Assembly (NCBI GenBank): GCA_002296525.1
Contig: DBIA01000022.1
Span: forward strand, 43,090-102,154
Origin: Candidatus Neomicrothrix sp. UBA814
Lineage (GTDB): Bacteria; Actinomycetota; Acidimicrobiia; Acidimicrobiales; Poriferisodalaceae
DNA length: 59,065 nucleotides
Reading direction: 5' to 3'
Position 1 is the first letter of the stretch. Each line of letters starts with the position of its first letter. The position numbers and the translations under genes were made by a program. Of this stretch, positions 42,500 to 52,531 are shown one piece after another. Under the pieces are notes generated by a model. It saw only the letters and a program-made list of their open reading frames with translations, did not search any database and was not told the origin of the DNA.

Positions 42500-42976
42500 A
42501 TGGAGCAGTATCTCCCGGTTCTGACCCTTGGAATACTTGGAGTTCTTTTTGTCCTGTTAAGCATTATTGCTTCTCGTCTGCTGGCCCCAGAGCGAAGCAC
42601 CATTGCAAAAAGATCTGCATACGAATGCGGGATCACAGACCAAGCCGCTATCCCAGAGCGATTTCCAGTCAAGTTCTATTTGGTCGCGATGCTCTTCATT
42701 ATGTTCGACATTGAAATCGTCTTCCTCTACCCATGGGCTGTAGCCAATGACGAACTAGGCCTTTTTGGCTTAGTTGCGATGACTATTTTTGCTGGCATCT
42801 TCTTCCTCTCCTTCGTTTACGAATTGGCCAAAGGCGGATTGAACTGGGGTCCGGGCCGTCGGATACAGACGCCAGCCACTAGTCCCGAACGCACCACAGC
42901 CTCCACTATCAAAAAAGTGGGGCTCGAAGGACGACTAAATTTAGCGACCACTACTGATGAGTCCGAGGCGGCTTAA
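42500..42976 (+). CDS. nuoA: NADH-quinone oxidoreductase subunit A
   Basis: A 158-residue NuoA with three membrane helices and the ERSTIAKRSAYECGI loop and KFYLVAMLFIMFDIEIVFLY motif that form part of the quinone cavity. It carries a C-terminal extension of about 38 polar residues absent from the second NuoA in this window (121 residues). It begins the complete complex I operon, 19 bases after the bc block; overlap TAATG with nuoB. Confidence 0.96.
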   Translation: MEQYLPVLTLGILGVLFVLLSIIASRLLAPERSTIAKRSAYECGITDQAAIPERFPVKFYLVAMLFIMFDIEIVFLYPWAVANDELGLFGLVAMTIFAGIFFLSFVYELAKGGLNWGPGRRIQTPATSPERTTASTIKKVGLEGRLNLATTTDESEAA

Positions 42977-43596
42977 TGGCTGATTTATCGGACATAAAAC
43001 ACAAGCTTGGTTTAGGCGATGACGGACTTGCTGGTCTCGGTCACAACATCATCACCGCACCGGTAGAAGAGCTCGTCAAATGGGCTCGCCGGCGAAGCTT
43101 GATGCCGGCCACATTTGGGTTGGCATGCTGCGCAATAGAAATGATGGCCACGGGAACAGCTCACTATGACATGGCGCGATACGGCATGGAAACCTTCCGA
43201 GCCTCACCCAGACAAGCTGATCTGATGATTGTGGCTGGGCGCGTAAGCCAGAAAATGGCTCCCGTCCTCAGACAGATCTATGACCAGATGATGGAACCGA
43301 AATGGGTAATCAGTATGGGGGTGTGTGCGTCTAGCGGCGGCATGTTTAACAACTATGCAATTGTGCAAGGTGTTGACCAAGTAGTCCCGGTTGATATTTA
43401 TGCCCCTGGCTGTCCCCCCGGTCCTGAAACACTGCTACATGCGATCCTCGCGTTACACGAAAAGATCCGCACAGGCGAACTCACCCAAAGACGTGCCGCT
43501 ACGGGGAGAGGAGCGGAAATTGAATTGGGGCACGACCAAGCTATAGATGCCCAACCAGAACCGGTTGTGATTCGAACCGGGGGCCTATATGACTGA
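42976..43596 (+). CDS. nuoB: NADH-quinone oxidoreductase subunit B
   Basis: A 206-residue subunit that holds cluster N2, the direct reductant of quinone. The Cys ligands are in FGLACCAIEMMATG, GVCASSGGMFNN and YAPGCPPGPETL. The sequence is of the usual actinobacterial type. It overlaps nuoC by eight bases and has a longer acidic C-terminus than most NuoB. Confidence 0.97.
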   Translation: MADLSDIKHKLGLGDDGLAGLGHNIITAPVEELVKWARRRSLMPATFGLACCAIEMMATGTAHYDMARYGMETFRASPRQADLMIVAGRVSQKMAPVLRQIYDQMMEPKWVISMGVCASSGGMFNNYAIVQGVDQVVPVDIYAPGCPPGPETLLHAILALHEKIRTGELTQRRAATGRGAEIELGHDQAIDAQPEPVVIRTGGLYD

Positions 43597-44131
43597 AATT
43601 AGCGAGCAGACCGACAATGAACAAGGTGACCCTGAAGAAGCGAGCATTCAGGATAATCCAGAAAATCCCTACGGCTGCCCCGTTACCGACAGCCACGGTC
43701 AAACAGTTCTCCATCCCCAACATGATCAATATCAAGCGCTTATCGAAACCCTGAAAGAAGAAGGCTATGCAGTGTGCGTCGATCTTTGCGGCGCCGACTA
43801 CATGGGTAATGACTCGCGGACACTGCCCTCATCTGTGTCTCCTGAGCGATTTGAAGTAATAGTTAATCTGCTCGATGTCGGAGCTGCTCGACGCCTCAGA
43901 ATCAGGGTTCAAATTCCTGAAACCTCGCCGTGTATTCCCAGTATCAGTGACATCCACCCAGGTGCGGAAGCAATGGAGCGAGAAGCGAACGACATGTTCG
44001 GTTTGCAATTTGAAGGCCACCCCGATCCCACTCCTATTCTTTTGCCGGATGGCTGGGAAGGACACCCCCTTCGTAAAGATTTCTCGATGGGCCGTATCCC
44101 CGTTCAATTCAAGGCGGTGGAGGGTAGATGA
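43589..44131 (+). CDS. nuoC: NADH-quinone oxidoreductase subunit C
   Basis: A 180-residue 30-kDa subunit. An acidic N-terminal tail (about 1-45) precedes the conserved ADY-type core (VDLCGADYMGND), PSISDIHPGAEAMEREANDMFGL and the terminal GHPLRKDF. It is a peripheral-arm scaffold subunit, joined to nuoD by ATGA overlap. Confidence 0.95.
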   Translation: MTEISEQTDNEQGDPEEASIQDNPENPYGCPVTDSHGQTVLHPQHDQYQALIETLKEEGYAVCVDLCGADYMGNDSRTLPSSVSPERFEVIVNLLDVGAARRLRIRVQIPETSPCIPSISDIHPGAEAMEREANDMFGLQFEGHPDPTPILLPDGWEGHPLRKDFSMGRIPVQFKAVEGR

Positions 44132-45384
44132 CCAAGCTAGATCATCTTCGCAATCGCGATGCTGTTCTCAGAATGTCGGAAACAGAAGCCGAGGAAAGAG
44201 CATCTGTCGTAGATCCCGATGATGAGCGAATGATCATCAATATGGGCCCGCAACACCCATCCACGCATGGGGTTCTTCGGGTCACCATGGAGTTGCAGGG
44301 TGAGACAGTCCTCCGTTCAAAACCGGTTATCGGTTACTTGCACACAGGAATGGAAAAGACTGCGGAGGACCTGACGTATTTGCAAGGCCCAACAAATGTC
44401 ACTCGTATGGACTATGCGTCACCGCTCTTTACTGAGTTGACCTTTTCCTTGGCTGTTGAGTCGTTGCTTGAAGTCGAAATTCCCGACCGAGCAACGTGGA
44501 TCCGGATGCTGATGTGTGAACTCAATCGAATGTCATCGCATCTTCTCTTTCTTGCCACAAACGGCATGGACCTCGGCGCCGTTGGAATGATGATCTACGG
44601 ATGGCGAGAACGAGAAGAAGTCCTCCGCTTTTTCGAAAAAGTGACCGGTCTAAGGATGAACCACAATTACATCAGACCGGGAGGCGTCGCTGCAGACCTT
44701 CCAGATGGATGGCGCGAAGACATACAAAGCATCCTCGATGTCTTGCCGGAACGTCTCGAGCAATTTGATGTTCTCATGACTGGTCAGCCCATATGGCGAG
44801 AACGAACCCAGGGCATCGGAGTAATTACCACAGAAGAAGCACTCGCTCTAGGCGCAACGGGACCGATACTGCGATCTACGGGATACGCATGGGATCTTCG
44901 AAGGTCTATGCCCTATCTGGCTTATGACCAGGTTGATTTCGACATTGTGGTCGGAACATATGGTGACACCTTTGACCGTTACGCGATTCGCCTGAACGAA
45001 ATTCGAGAATCGATGCGAATCGTCGAACAATGCATCGACCTAATGCCCGATGGCCCTTATCGAACTGAAGATCGCAAAGTTACACCGCCACCCAGGGCAC
45101 GCATCGACGAGTCAATGGAAGCGCTTATTCACCACTTCAAAATTTTTACTGAAGGCTTCAAGGTGCCACCTGGCGAGACCTACTCTGCAGTTGAATCCCC
45201 TAGAGGCGAGCTAGGTTGTTACCTGGTATCAGATGGTGGTCCTAAACCTCAAAGGATGCACATACGCGCACCTTCATTTGTGAATTTGCAAACCCTCCCA
45301 CACATGATGCATGGCGGCCTTTTGGCCGATGCAATAGCTGTTATTTCGTCGATTGACCCCATCATGGGGGAGGTCGACAGATGA
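44128..45384 (+). CDS. nuoD: NADH-quinone oxidoreductase subunit D
   Basis: A 418-residue 49-kDa subunit that forms the quinone pocket with NuoB. The quinone-site loop MGPQHPSTHGVLRVTMEL is clear, followed by GYLHTGMEKTAEDLTY and the C-terminal DPIMGEVDR. Normal length. Overlaps nuoE by ATGA. Confidence 0.97.
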   Translation: MTKLDHLRNRDAVLRMSETEAEERASVVDPDDERMIINMGPQHPSTHGVLRVTMELQGETVLRSKPVIGYLHTGMEKTAEDLTYLQGPTNVTRMDYASPLFTELTFSLAVESLLEVEIPDRATWIRMLMCELNRMSSHLLFLATNGMDLGAVGMMIYGWREREEVLRFFEKVTGLRMNHNYIRPGGVAADLPDGWREDIQSILDVLPERLEQFDVLMTGQPIWRERTQGIGVITTEEALALGATGPILRSTGYAWDLRRSMPYLAYDQVDFDIVVGTYGDTFDRYAIRLNEIRESMRIVEQCIDLMPDGPYRTEDRKVTPPPRARIDESMEALIHHFKIFTEGFKVPPGETYSAVESPRGELGCYLVSDGGPKPQRMHIRAPSFVNLQTLPHMMHGGLLADAIAVISSIDPIMGEVDR

Positions 45385-45992
45385 AATTTTTTACTGAGGA
45401 AAATCTAGAACTGGCGCACGAGATCATCGGTCGATACCCCAAACCCCGTTCAGCAATGATCCCCCTTCTTCACCTGGCGCAAGAGCAAGAGGGCTGGGTC
45501 AACGATGATGCGATGACAGAAATTGCCGAGCTGCTAGGGACAACCAGCGCAGAAGTCCTCGGCACATGTTCGTTCTATGAGATGTTTAAGCGCAAGCCCG
45601 TAGGTAAATACGTCATCAACATCTGCACAACAATGTCGTGCGCTTTGATGGGTGCAGGAGACTTGATGAAGCATGCTGAGTCTCGGCTTGGACTTAAATC
45701 GGGCGGATCCACTCCCGATGGCCTTTTCACGCTTGAAGGGGCAGAATGTCAAGCAGCATGTACTGAAGCGCCGTGCCTGCAGGTGAATTATCGGCATCAG
45801 TACCGAGTCACCCCAGATCAATTCGATCAACTCGTCGAAGACCTTGCTTCGTCTGATAGTGACATCCCCAAACACGGTGTCTTGTCCCAGATTCGACAAC
45901 ACATCCCCGAGGATAAATTTGTCGGTTCGACACCACCTGAAGATGTTGTATCCGCGCCGGTGTGGCTCAACGAAGATGGGGGTCGAGAATGA
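45381..45992 (+). CDS. nuoE: NADH-quinone oxidoreductase subunit E
   Basis: A 203-residue 24-kDa subunit with the [2Fe-2S] cluster N1a: Cys pairs in ICTTMSCALMG (C-x4-C) and GAECQAACTEAPC (C-x3-C). The thioredoxin-like fold and N-terminal helical bundle are normal; a polar C-terminal extension of about 40 residues follows. Overlaps nuoF by ATGA. Confidence 0.96.
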   Translation: MKFFTEENLELAHEIIGRYPKPRSAMIPLLHLAQEQEGWVNDDAMTEIAELLGTTSAEVLGTCSFYEMFKRKPVGKYVINICTTMSCALMGAGDLMKHAESRLGLKSGGSTPDGLFTLEGAECQAACTEAPCLQVNYRHQYRVTPDQFDQLVEDLASSDSDIPKHGVLSQIRQHIPEDKFVGSTPPEDVVSAPVWLNEDGGRE

Positions 45993-47401
45993 CTGAAATG
46001 GCAGGAACTCCGATCCCCCACGCTCCTGGCTTCATTGCGAACCTAACGCCTCGGATCGTGACGTCGCGCTTTGACTACGAAGACTCTCACACACTCGCGC
46101 GATACGAATCCACAGGCGGTTATCAAGGACTAAAAAAAGCTCTGCAACGAACTCCAGAAGAAGTTCACAGCGAAGTTCGCGACGCGACACTTCTAGGTCG
46201 TGGGGGAGCGGGATTCCCGGCTGGAGTCAAATGGGGATTTTGTCCCCCAGAAGTGTGGCCACGGTACTTGGTGGTTAACGGTGATGAATCCGAGCCTGGG
46301 ACATATAAAGACCGTCTGTTGATGGAATTGGATCCTCACCAACTCATAGAAGGATGCTTAATTGCTTGTTATGCAGTTGGGTTAAGCCAATGCTTCCTCT
46401 ACATCCGGGGAGAAATGGCAGTAGCGCAGGAACGAGTTGCCCAGGCGCTTAACGATGCCTACGCAGCTGGCTACGTGGGTAAAAATATCCTGGGGACTGA
46501 ATTTTCAGTTGACATAGTTCTTCACTGGGGTGCGGGAGCCTACGTTGTGGGTGAAGAGACAGCGCTAATTGAAAGTCTTGAAGGTAACCGCGGGATGCCG
46601 CGACTGAAGCCTCCCTACTTTCCAGCGTCGATCGGGTTGTATGGGCAACCAACGATCGTCAACAATGTTGAAACTCTGTCAAATCTCCCATGGATACTCG
46701 AGCATGGAGCTCAGGCTTTTACCGCAATTGGCACAGAGACATCGCCGGGCACGCGCATGGTGGCGGTTAGTGGGCACGTTAAACGTCCAGGGGTTTATGA
46801 AATCGTCAACGGCACCACAACATTCCGTGACTTGCTCTACGGAATCGACATGTGTGGCGGCATTCGTGATGACAACGATCTGAAGGCATTTGTTCCGGGG
46901 GGTGGTTCAGCACCATGGTTCACGCCTGAACAACTTGATTTACCTTTCGAAGCTAGCGACGTCGGTCCCCAAGGCTCCATGCTGGGATCAGGTGCGATCA
47001 TGGTGATGGATGAAACAACCGACATCCCAGCCGCCGCACTTACACTCACCAAGTTCTATGCACATGAATCGTGTGGGAAATGCGTCCCGTGCAGAGAAGG
47101 TGGAACCTGGCTCGAACAAATACTTCGACGGGTAGTTGAAGGACGTGGAACGAGTCGCGATCTTGATTTGCTAATTGAAGTAGGGGAGACCATTTGCCCT
47201 GGCGACTTCCCTCACGCGGCAGTTGCTTCGAAGGGCATTGAAGCGGTGCCATTTCCTTACCGGATGACCACTATTTGCTTTGTCGGTCCGTCGGCATTCG
47301 CTCCAATCCACTCGGCGCTCACGCTCTTCAGAGAAGAATTTGAAGCCAAGGTTGCTGGCAATGATGAGCCAACCATGATTGAGGTGGCTGTCGATGTCTG
47401 A
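45989..47401 (+). CDS. nuoF: NADH-quinone oxidoreductase subunit F
   Basis: A 470-residue 51-kDa subunit with the NADH and FMN site: LLGRGGAGFPAGVKWGF (FMN/NADH glycine loop) and GDESEPGTYKDR, and cluster N3 ligated by ESCGKCVPCREGG plus a distal Cys (GETICPGDF). ATG at 45989 was preferred over an earlier in-frame start because it creates the ATGA overlap with nuoE. Confidence 0.97.
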   Translation: MTEMAGTPIPHAPGFIANLTPRIVTSRFDYEDSHTLARYESTGGYQGLKKALQRTPEEVHSEVRDATLLGRGGAGFPAGVKWGFCPPEVWPRYLVVNGDESEPGTYKDRLLMELDPHQLIEGCLIACYAVGLSQCFLYIRGEMAVAQERVAQALNDAYAAGYVGKNILGTEFSVDIVLHWGAGAYVVGEETALIESLEGNRGMPRLKPPYFPASIGLYGQPTIVNNVETLSNLPWILEHGAQAFTAIGTETSPGTRMVAVSGHVKRPGVYEIVNGTTTFRDLLYGIDMCGGIRDDNDLKAFVPGGGSAPWFTPEQLDLPFEASDVGPQGSMLGSGAIMVMDETTDIPAAALTLTKFYAHESCGKCVPCREGGTWLEQILRRVVEGRGTSRDLDLLIEVGETICPGDFPHAAVASKGIEAVPFPYRMTTICFVGPSAFAPIHSALTLFREEFEAKVAGNDEPTMIEVAVDV

Positions 47402-49829
47402 ATCAACACCAAGCGAAATCAGCGTCACTATCAACGGCGTTCAAGTTGAAGCAGAACCAGGTGAGATGCTCATTGCTGCAGCTGATCGAGCCGGAGTCCA
47501 CATACCTAGATTTTGCTATCACGAAAGAATGTCCCCAGTCGGAATGTGCCGGATGTGCTTGGTCGACGTAGACACCGGACGCGGTCCAATGCTGCAGCCA
47601 TCATGCATGGTTCCAGTTGCGGACGGAATGTCAGTAAATACCGAATCAGAGGACACCAAAAGAGCACAAGAAGGAATCCTTGAATTTCTTTTGGTTAACC
47701 ACCCGCTGGATTGCCCGGTATGCGACAAGGGCGGGGAGTGTCCCCTTCAAGATCAAACAATGGCTTATGGGCCAGGCGAGTCGCGTTTTGTGGAAGAAAA
47801 GCGCCACTATGAAAAACCAATACCAATTTCCGACCTTGTTCATCTTGACCGCGAACGCTGCATCCTTTGCGATCGATGCACTCGATTTGCCGACGAGGTC
47901 GCAGGTGACCCCCTCATCCACTTCACGGAAAGAGGAAACGCCACCCAAGTACTCACATTCCCTGACGAACCATTTAGTTCTTATTTCTCCGGTAACACAG
48001 TTCAGATTTGTCCCGTTGGTGCGTTAACAGCCGCCCCGTACCGATTTAAAGCTCGTCCATGGGACTTAGAGCAGGTCGAATCGACTTGCACCACATGCTC
48101 CATGGGTTGCCGTGTCGCAGTCGAATCATCTAGAAACGAACTAGTTCGATATCTCGGGGTAGACGTTGAATCGGTCAATCACGGGTGGTTGTGTGACAAA
48201 GGACGTTTCAATTTTGAATCGACCAACAGCAGCCACCGTATAACGACGCCACTAACACGGGACAACGACGATCCAAGACAGTTGTTGGGGAGCGATTGGG
48301 GGTCCGCCCTGGCTCTTGCTGCTGAAGCGATACAACAGGCTGGGCCAGGACGGGTTGGACTTATCGGAGGGTCCAGACTGACCAATGAAGACGCCTATGC
48401 ATGGTCAAAGTTCGCGAAGTCTGTTCTAGGTACAGACAACGTGGATGCGCAATTAGGTGACGGATTATCAGCTGAAGTAGTTCTCGCTTTGCCGTTAGCA
48501 ACCATTGCAGAAGCATGCAACGCAGACACGGTTCTTGTTGTAGGTCCCGATATTAAAGAGGAATTAGCGATACTGCATTTGCGGTTACGTGGCGCAGCAA
48601 CAAAAGGCCAAACCAAAGTTGTCGAAATAGGGTCGACCCCGACAGGCATTGAACCCTATGCACACCGATCTATACGGTGCGCGCCAGGTGAAAGCGCTAA
48701 AGCTCTAAGCGAATTGCTTGCAAGCGACGATCCCTTGGCTGCTCAACTTAAACAAGGCTCGCTGGTGGTAGTCATAGGACGGGCATCGCTGGCTGAATCT
48801 GAAGAGCCGACCCTGTCGTTAGCAGCGTCGATCCGAGCTGAACTTCCTCATGCGACATTTCTCCCGGCACTACGACGAGGCAATGTACGTGGCGCACTTG
48901 ATATGGGACTCGCTCCGGGCATTCTTCCTGGAAGAACGCGTCTTGATCAACCTTCCCCAGCGCTATCGGCAAATTGGAACACAGTCCCGACAACTAAAGG
49001 ACTGAATACAACCGAGATGCTCCGTGCCGCAGCATCTGGTGATTTAGATACTTTGATTTTGGTAGGAGCCGATCCCTTGTCGGACTTCCCGGACCGCAAC
49101 CTTGCTGCCGAAGCGATACAAAAAGTGAAAACTCTTATCGCTGTTGACACCTTTATCACCGACTCGGTCGCGCAGGCTGATGTTGTACTGCCGGCGACCG
49201 CCTATGGAGAACAAGGAGGCACTACAACCAACATCGAAGGTCGCATAAGCAGATTGACCCAAAAGATCACTGCTACAGGGTCGGCCCGAGACGACTGGAT
49301 GATTGCAACCGAACTCGCTTGGCGTTTGGGAGGCGACCTACGACTTGGTTCGAAAGAAGAAATTTGGCGAGAAATTGAGCAAGTCGCCCCAAGCCACTCG
49401 GGTGTAACTCTGGAAAGAGTGGAAAGTTCCGAAGCACACGAGGGAATTCTGGTGCAGCGGTCATCAATCGAACTAGATCTCCCAGCTCCCGGAACACCTC
49501 CAGTAGCAGACGGATACGGACTGCGACTCGTCAGCGGACGCAAACTTTGGGACGCAGCGACAACCACAACTTATAGTCCTTCACTGCAACCGCTTGCCGA
49601 AGCAGCCGCCCTAAGGGTGCATCCCAACGACCTCCAACGGTTAGGCATCTCAAGCGGAACCGACGTTCGTGTGATTTCCACCCGATCGACCGAAATAATC
49701 ACCGCTATTGCGGACGACAGCATCGAACGTGGGACAGCAATGTTGCCATTCAACCAGCCGGGCGGTGGCGCTAACCGCTTCATCGACGCAGCCGCCATGG
49801 TAAACGACATCCGGATAGAAACAGTATGA
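47394..49829 (+). CDS. nuoG: NADH-quinone oxidoreductase subunit G
   Basis: An 811-residue 75-kDa subunit. The N-terminal [2Fe-2S] domain has FCYHERMSPVGMCRMC, and the clusters N5 and N4 regions have HPLDCPVCDKGGECPLQD and RCILCDRCTRFADE. A further four-Cys set (STCTTCSMGC) starts the molybdopterin-oxidoreductase-like domain, which binds an extra [4Fe-4S] (N7-type) in some bacteria. It overlaps nuoF by eight bases. Confidence 0.96.
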   Translation: MSESTPSEISVTINGVQVEAEPGEMLIAAADRAGVHIPRFCYHERMSPVGMCRMCLVDVDTGRGPMLQPSCMVPVADGMSVNTESEDTKRAQEGILEFLLVNHPLDCPVCDKGGECPLQDQTMAYGPGESRFVEEKRHYEKPIPISDLVHLDRERCILCDRCTRFADEVAGDPLIHFTERGNATQVLTFPDEPFSSYFSGNTVQICPVGALTAAPYRFKARPWDLEQVESTCTTCSMGCRVAVESSRNELVRYLGVDVESVNHGWLCDKGRFNFESTNSSHRITTPLTRDNDDPRQLLGSDWGSALALAAEAIQQAGPGRVGLIGGSRLTNEDAYAWSKFAKSVLGTDNVDAQLGDGLSAEVVLALPLATIAEACNADTVLVVGPDIKEELAILHLRLRGAATKGQTKVVEIGSTPTGIEPYAHRSIRCAPGESAKALSELLASDDPLAAQLKQGSLVVVIGRASLAESEEPTLSLAASIRAELPHATFLPALRRGNVRGALDMGLAPGILPGRTRLDQPSPALSANWNTVPTTKGLNTTEMLRAAASGDLDTLILVGADPLSDFPDRNLAAEAIQKVKTLIAVDTFITDSVAQADVVLPATAYGEQGGTTTNIEGRISRLTQKITATGSARDDWMIATELAWRLGGDLRLGSKEEIWREIEQVAPSHSGVTLERVESSEAHEGILVQRSSIELDLPAPGTPPVADGYGLRLVSGRKLWDAATTTTYSPSLQPLAEAAALRVHPNDLQRLGISSGTDVRVISTRSTEIITAIADDSIERGTAMLPFNQPGGGANRFIDAAAMVNDIRIETV

Positions 49830-51019
49830 CGGGCGATCCGCTTTACCTCGACGGGGTTGACCTCACGGATCTCGGCATCATGCTCATAAAGGTCCTAGTT
49901 GCTTTCACCTTCCTTCTGGTTGCCACCATGTTCATGGTCTGGTTTGAGCGAAAGCTCATTTCGGATATGCAAAACCGGATAGGCCCCAACGTTGCCGGGC
50001 CCTGGGGATTACTCCAAACCTTTGCCGACGGGGTCAAATTCTTCTTTAAAGAAGACCTCCGTCCAGAAAATGCAGATCCGCTGATATTTCGGTTAGCGCC
50101 ATATATCTCAGCAGTCACAGCATTCCTCTCCTTCGCTGTAGTGCCCATCGGCGGTTCTTTTGGAGGAGGAGACTCAGGCACAGTCACGATCTTTGGTCGG
50201 GAAACCTTCTTGCAGGTCGCAGATCCTCCCATTGGTATTCTTCTCCTACTAGCCATGTCATCAATAGCCGTGTACGGCGTGATGCTTGCTGGGTGGGCCT
50301 CGGGTTCGAAATACCCATTGATTGGCTCTGTGCGAGCATCCGCTCAAGCTATTTCTTATGAAGCTGCTCTCGGCATGGCAACGGTCGTCGTTGTAGTTCT
50401 AGCGGGCACGCTATCGACCCATGGAATAGTGGCGGCGCAATCAGGAGGTATCACTAGATGGTTCCTAATTTCGTCTGGGATTGTCCCATTCGTGGTGTTC
50501 TTAATTGCGGCCACCGCCGAACTGAATCGCCCGCCCTTTGACCTAGTCGAAGCTGAGCAAGAGTTGGTGGGAGGTTTCCACACCGAATACTCGTCAATTA
50601 GGTTCGCACTCTTCTTTCTCGCAGAATTTATGAACGTCATCACCATGTCGGCGATCATGGTGACCCTCTTCTTTGGAGGACCAGCGGGGCCAATTCTGTT
50701 CGGTATGACATGGTTCTGGCCGACTGTCTGGTTCCTACTAAAGGTGCTCGCGTTCTTATTTGTTTTCGTTTGGTTTAGAGCTACCCTTCCTCGGCTCCGC
50801 TACGACCAACTCATGCACCTTGGATGGAAACTGCTAATCCCGCTGATTCTCTTCTGGCTGATGTTCATCAGTCTCAAAGAACTACGCGCAGCGTATGACT
50901 GGAATTGGCTCGTTACTTACGGCTCGGCAATCTTGGCGCTTGCTGTGGGTACAGCATTGCTGTTGGCAGCGCTTCGGGCGGGAGACCGCGTTTACCGAGA
51001 AGAATTGGAAGACGCGTAA
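49826..51019 (+). CDS. nuoH: NADH-quinone oxidoreductase subunit H
   Basis: A 397-residue membrane subunit with about eight helices that couples the quinone site to the proton pumps. Signature regions are ERKLISDMQNRIGPNVAGPW, the Glu-rich loop AELNRPPFDLVEAEQELVGG and FVWFRATLPRLRYDQLMHLG. Overlaps nuoG (ATGA) and nuoI (TAATG). Confidence 0.97.
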   Translation: MTGDPLYLDGVDLTDLGIMLIKVLVAFTFLLVATMFMVWFERKLISDMQNRIGPNVAGPWGLLQTFADGVKFFFKEDLRPENADPLIFRLAPYISAVTAFLSFAVVPIGGSFGGGDSGTVTIFGRETFLQVADPPIGILLLLAMSSIAVYGVMLAGWASGSKYPLIGSVRASAQAISYEAALGMATVVVVVLAGTLSTHGIVAAQSGGITRWFLISSGIVPFVVFLIAATAELNRPPFDLVEAEQELVGGFHTEYSSIRFALFFLAEFMNVITMSAIMVTLFFGGPAGPILFGMTWFWPTVWFLLKVLAFLFVFVWFRATLPRLRYDQLMHLGWKLLIPLILFWLMFISLKELRAAYDWNWLVTYGSAILALAVGTALLLAALRAGDRVYREELEDA

Positions 51020-51669
51020 TGGGATATCTCGCAGGCTTCAAAGTCACCTTTAAGAAACTCTTCGAAGAAAGAGTTACTACTGAGTACCCGAAAGAAAAGC
51101 GACCTAAGCCACCCCGCTTCCATGGGAGACACGTTCTCAATCGATACGAAGACGGCATGGAAAAATGCATCGGGTGCGAGCTATGCGCCGGTGTATGCCC
51201 AGCTAGATGCATTTACGTTCGCGGAGCAGATAATCCCGAAACTGATCCGGTGTCACCGGGTGAACGCTATGGATACGTGTACGAAATCAACTACCTCCGC
51301 TGCATCCATTGCGATCTTTGTGTTGAAGCCTGCCCGACGGAGGCCATTACTGAATCCAAATTGTTTGAATTCAGTTTCAGCAACAGGAACGATGCCATAT
51401 ACACAAAGGATGAACTAGTCGTTGGTGATGACGGACTCCCCCAACGTCAACCTTGGGAACTCTGGCACGAAGGAGATGATTTAGCGACCTCGGGTTGGAT
51501 GAGAGCCACAGCGCCATCAGGCAATCCTGACTACCAAAATCGATCGGGCTGGAGCGGGGAATTGGGCTACGGAATTCGCTCCCCCGAAATGGGCCAACAC
51601 GATCGACCAGAGCCGCAAGAAACCGACAACGAGACAGAAGAAGATGGTCACTCAGGAGTCAGCCACTAA
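51019..51669 (+). CDS. nuoI: NADH-quinone oxidoreductase subunit I
   Basis: A 216-residue subunit with two [4Fe-4S] clusters (N6a and N6b) in KCIGCELCAGVCPARC and RCIHCDLCVEACPTEA, followed by the TESKLFEFSFSNR helix. The start at 51019 gives the normal N-terminal amphipathic helix (GYLAGFKVTFKKLF); a longer frame inside nuoH was rejected. Confidence 0.97.
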   Translation: MGYLAGFKVTFKKLFEERVTTEYPKEKRPKPPRFHGRHVLNRYEDGMEKCIGCELCAGVCPARCIYVRGADNPETDPVSPGERYGYVYEINYLRCIHCDLCVEACPTEAITESKLFEFSFSNRNDAIYTKDELVVGDDGLPQRQPWELWHEGDDLATSGWMRATAPSGNPDYQNRSGWSGELGYGIRSPEMGQHDRPEPQETDNETEEDGHSGVSH

Positions 51670-52223
51670 TGGTCGACGCACTCGTCTTTTTCATTGCGGC
51701 TGCCGTGTGCTTAACCGGCGCACTAGGGGTTATCCTCGCTCGAAATCCAGTTCATTCAGCATTGATGCTGGTGATGACGCTGTTTGGGATTGCTGTCCAA
51801 TTCGTAGCGCAAGAAGCACACTTTCTTGCGGCCGTTCAAGTGATCGTCTACGCAGGAGCAATAGTCGTCCTGTTTCTTTTCGTCATCATGCTCCTGGGTG
51901 TAGACCGAGCCCAAGACCTAGAACTTTCAATACTGCCGGGCCAACGATGGGCTGCCTTAGTCTTTGGAGCGGGATCTCTAATGGTTCTGGGAGCACTAAT
52001 CGTCGTCGTCGGCGAACCTGTAACCGGGGCAAAGTCCGTAGGCGGATCAGCTTCAACAGCAGAAAATGTGCGCCTTCTGGCGAGATCTCTGTTCTCCGAC
52101 CATGTCTATGCCTTTGAATTGACATCATTACTTCTTGTGATTGCGGTCATCGGCGCAGTGGTCCTAGCTCGAAAGCCCTCGCAGTCAGAACTTCCCCTCG
52201 TTGAAGAGCGAGGCGAAAACTAA
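51669..52223 (+). CDS. nuoJ: NADH-quinone oxidoreductase subunit J
   Basis: A 184-residue subunit with five membrane helices and the conserved third-helix region QVIVYAGAIVVLFLFVIMLL containing the pi-bulge. It transmits conformational change along the membrane arm. Both ends overlap neighbours by one base (TAATG). Confidence 0.95.
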   Translation: MVDALVFFIAAAVCLTGALGVILARNPVHSALMLVMTLFGIAVQFVAQEAHFLAAVQVIVYAGAIVVLFLFVIMLLGVDRAQDLELSILPGQRWAALVFGAGSLMVLGALIVVVGEPVTGAKSVGGSASTAENVRLLARSLFSDHVYAFELTSLLLVIAVIGAVVLARKPSQSELPLVEERGEN

Positions 52224-52528
52224 TGGACGTAACGACCGGCTGGTACTTGGTTTTAGGCGCCCTCCTTTTTGTGATCGGTGGCACGGGCTTACTAATTCGT
52301 AGAAACCCGCTAGTCATGTTGATGTGCGTTGAGCTCATGTTGAACGGCGTCAATCTCAGCCTTGTGGCCTTTGCCCAAAGACTTGATGACATTGGTGGAC
52401 AGACAGTCGTTTTCTTCGTCCTGGTGGTGGCGGCAGCTGAAGTAGTAGTTGGATTAGGGCTAGTGGTCGCGATATTGCGACGACGCCCCGGCACAACAGC
52501 CGACGACTTATCGACGTTGAGGGGCTGA
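52223..52528 (+). CDS. nuoK: NADH-quinone oxidoreductase subunit K
   Basis: A 101-residue subunit with three helices and two conserved membrane glutamates, in MLMCVELMLNGVNL and VVAAAEVVVGLGL. It forms part of the fourth proton path. Normal length for the family. Confidence 0.97.
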   Translation: MDVTTGWYLVLGALLFVIGGTGLLIRRNPLVMLMCVELMLNGVNLSLVAFAQRLDDIGGQTVVFFVLVVAAAEVVVGLGLVVAILRRRPGTTADDLSTLRG

Positions 52529-52531
52529 CCG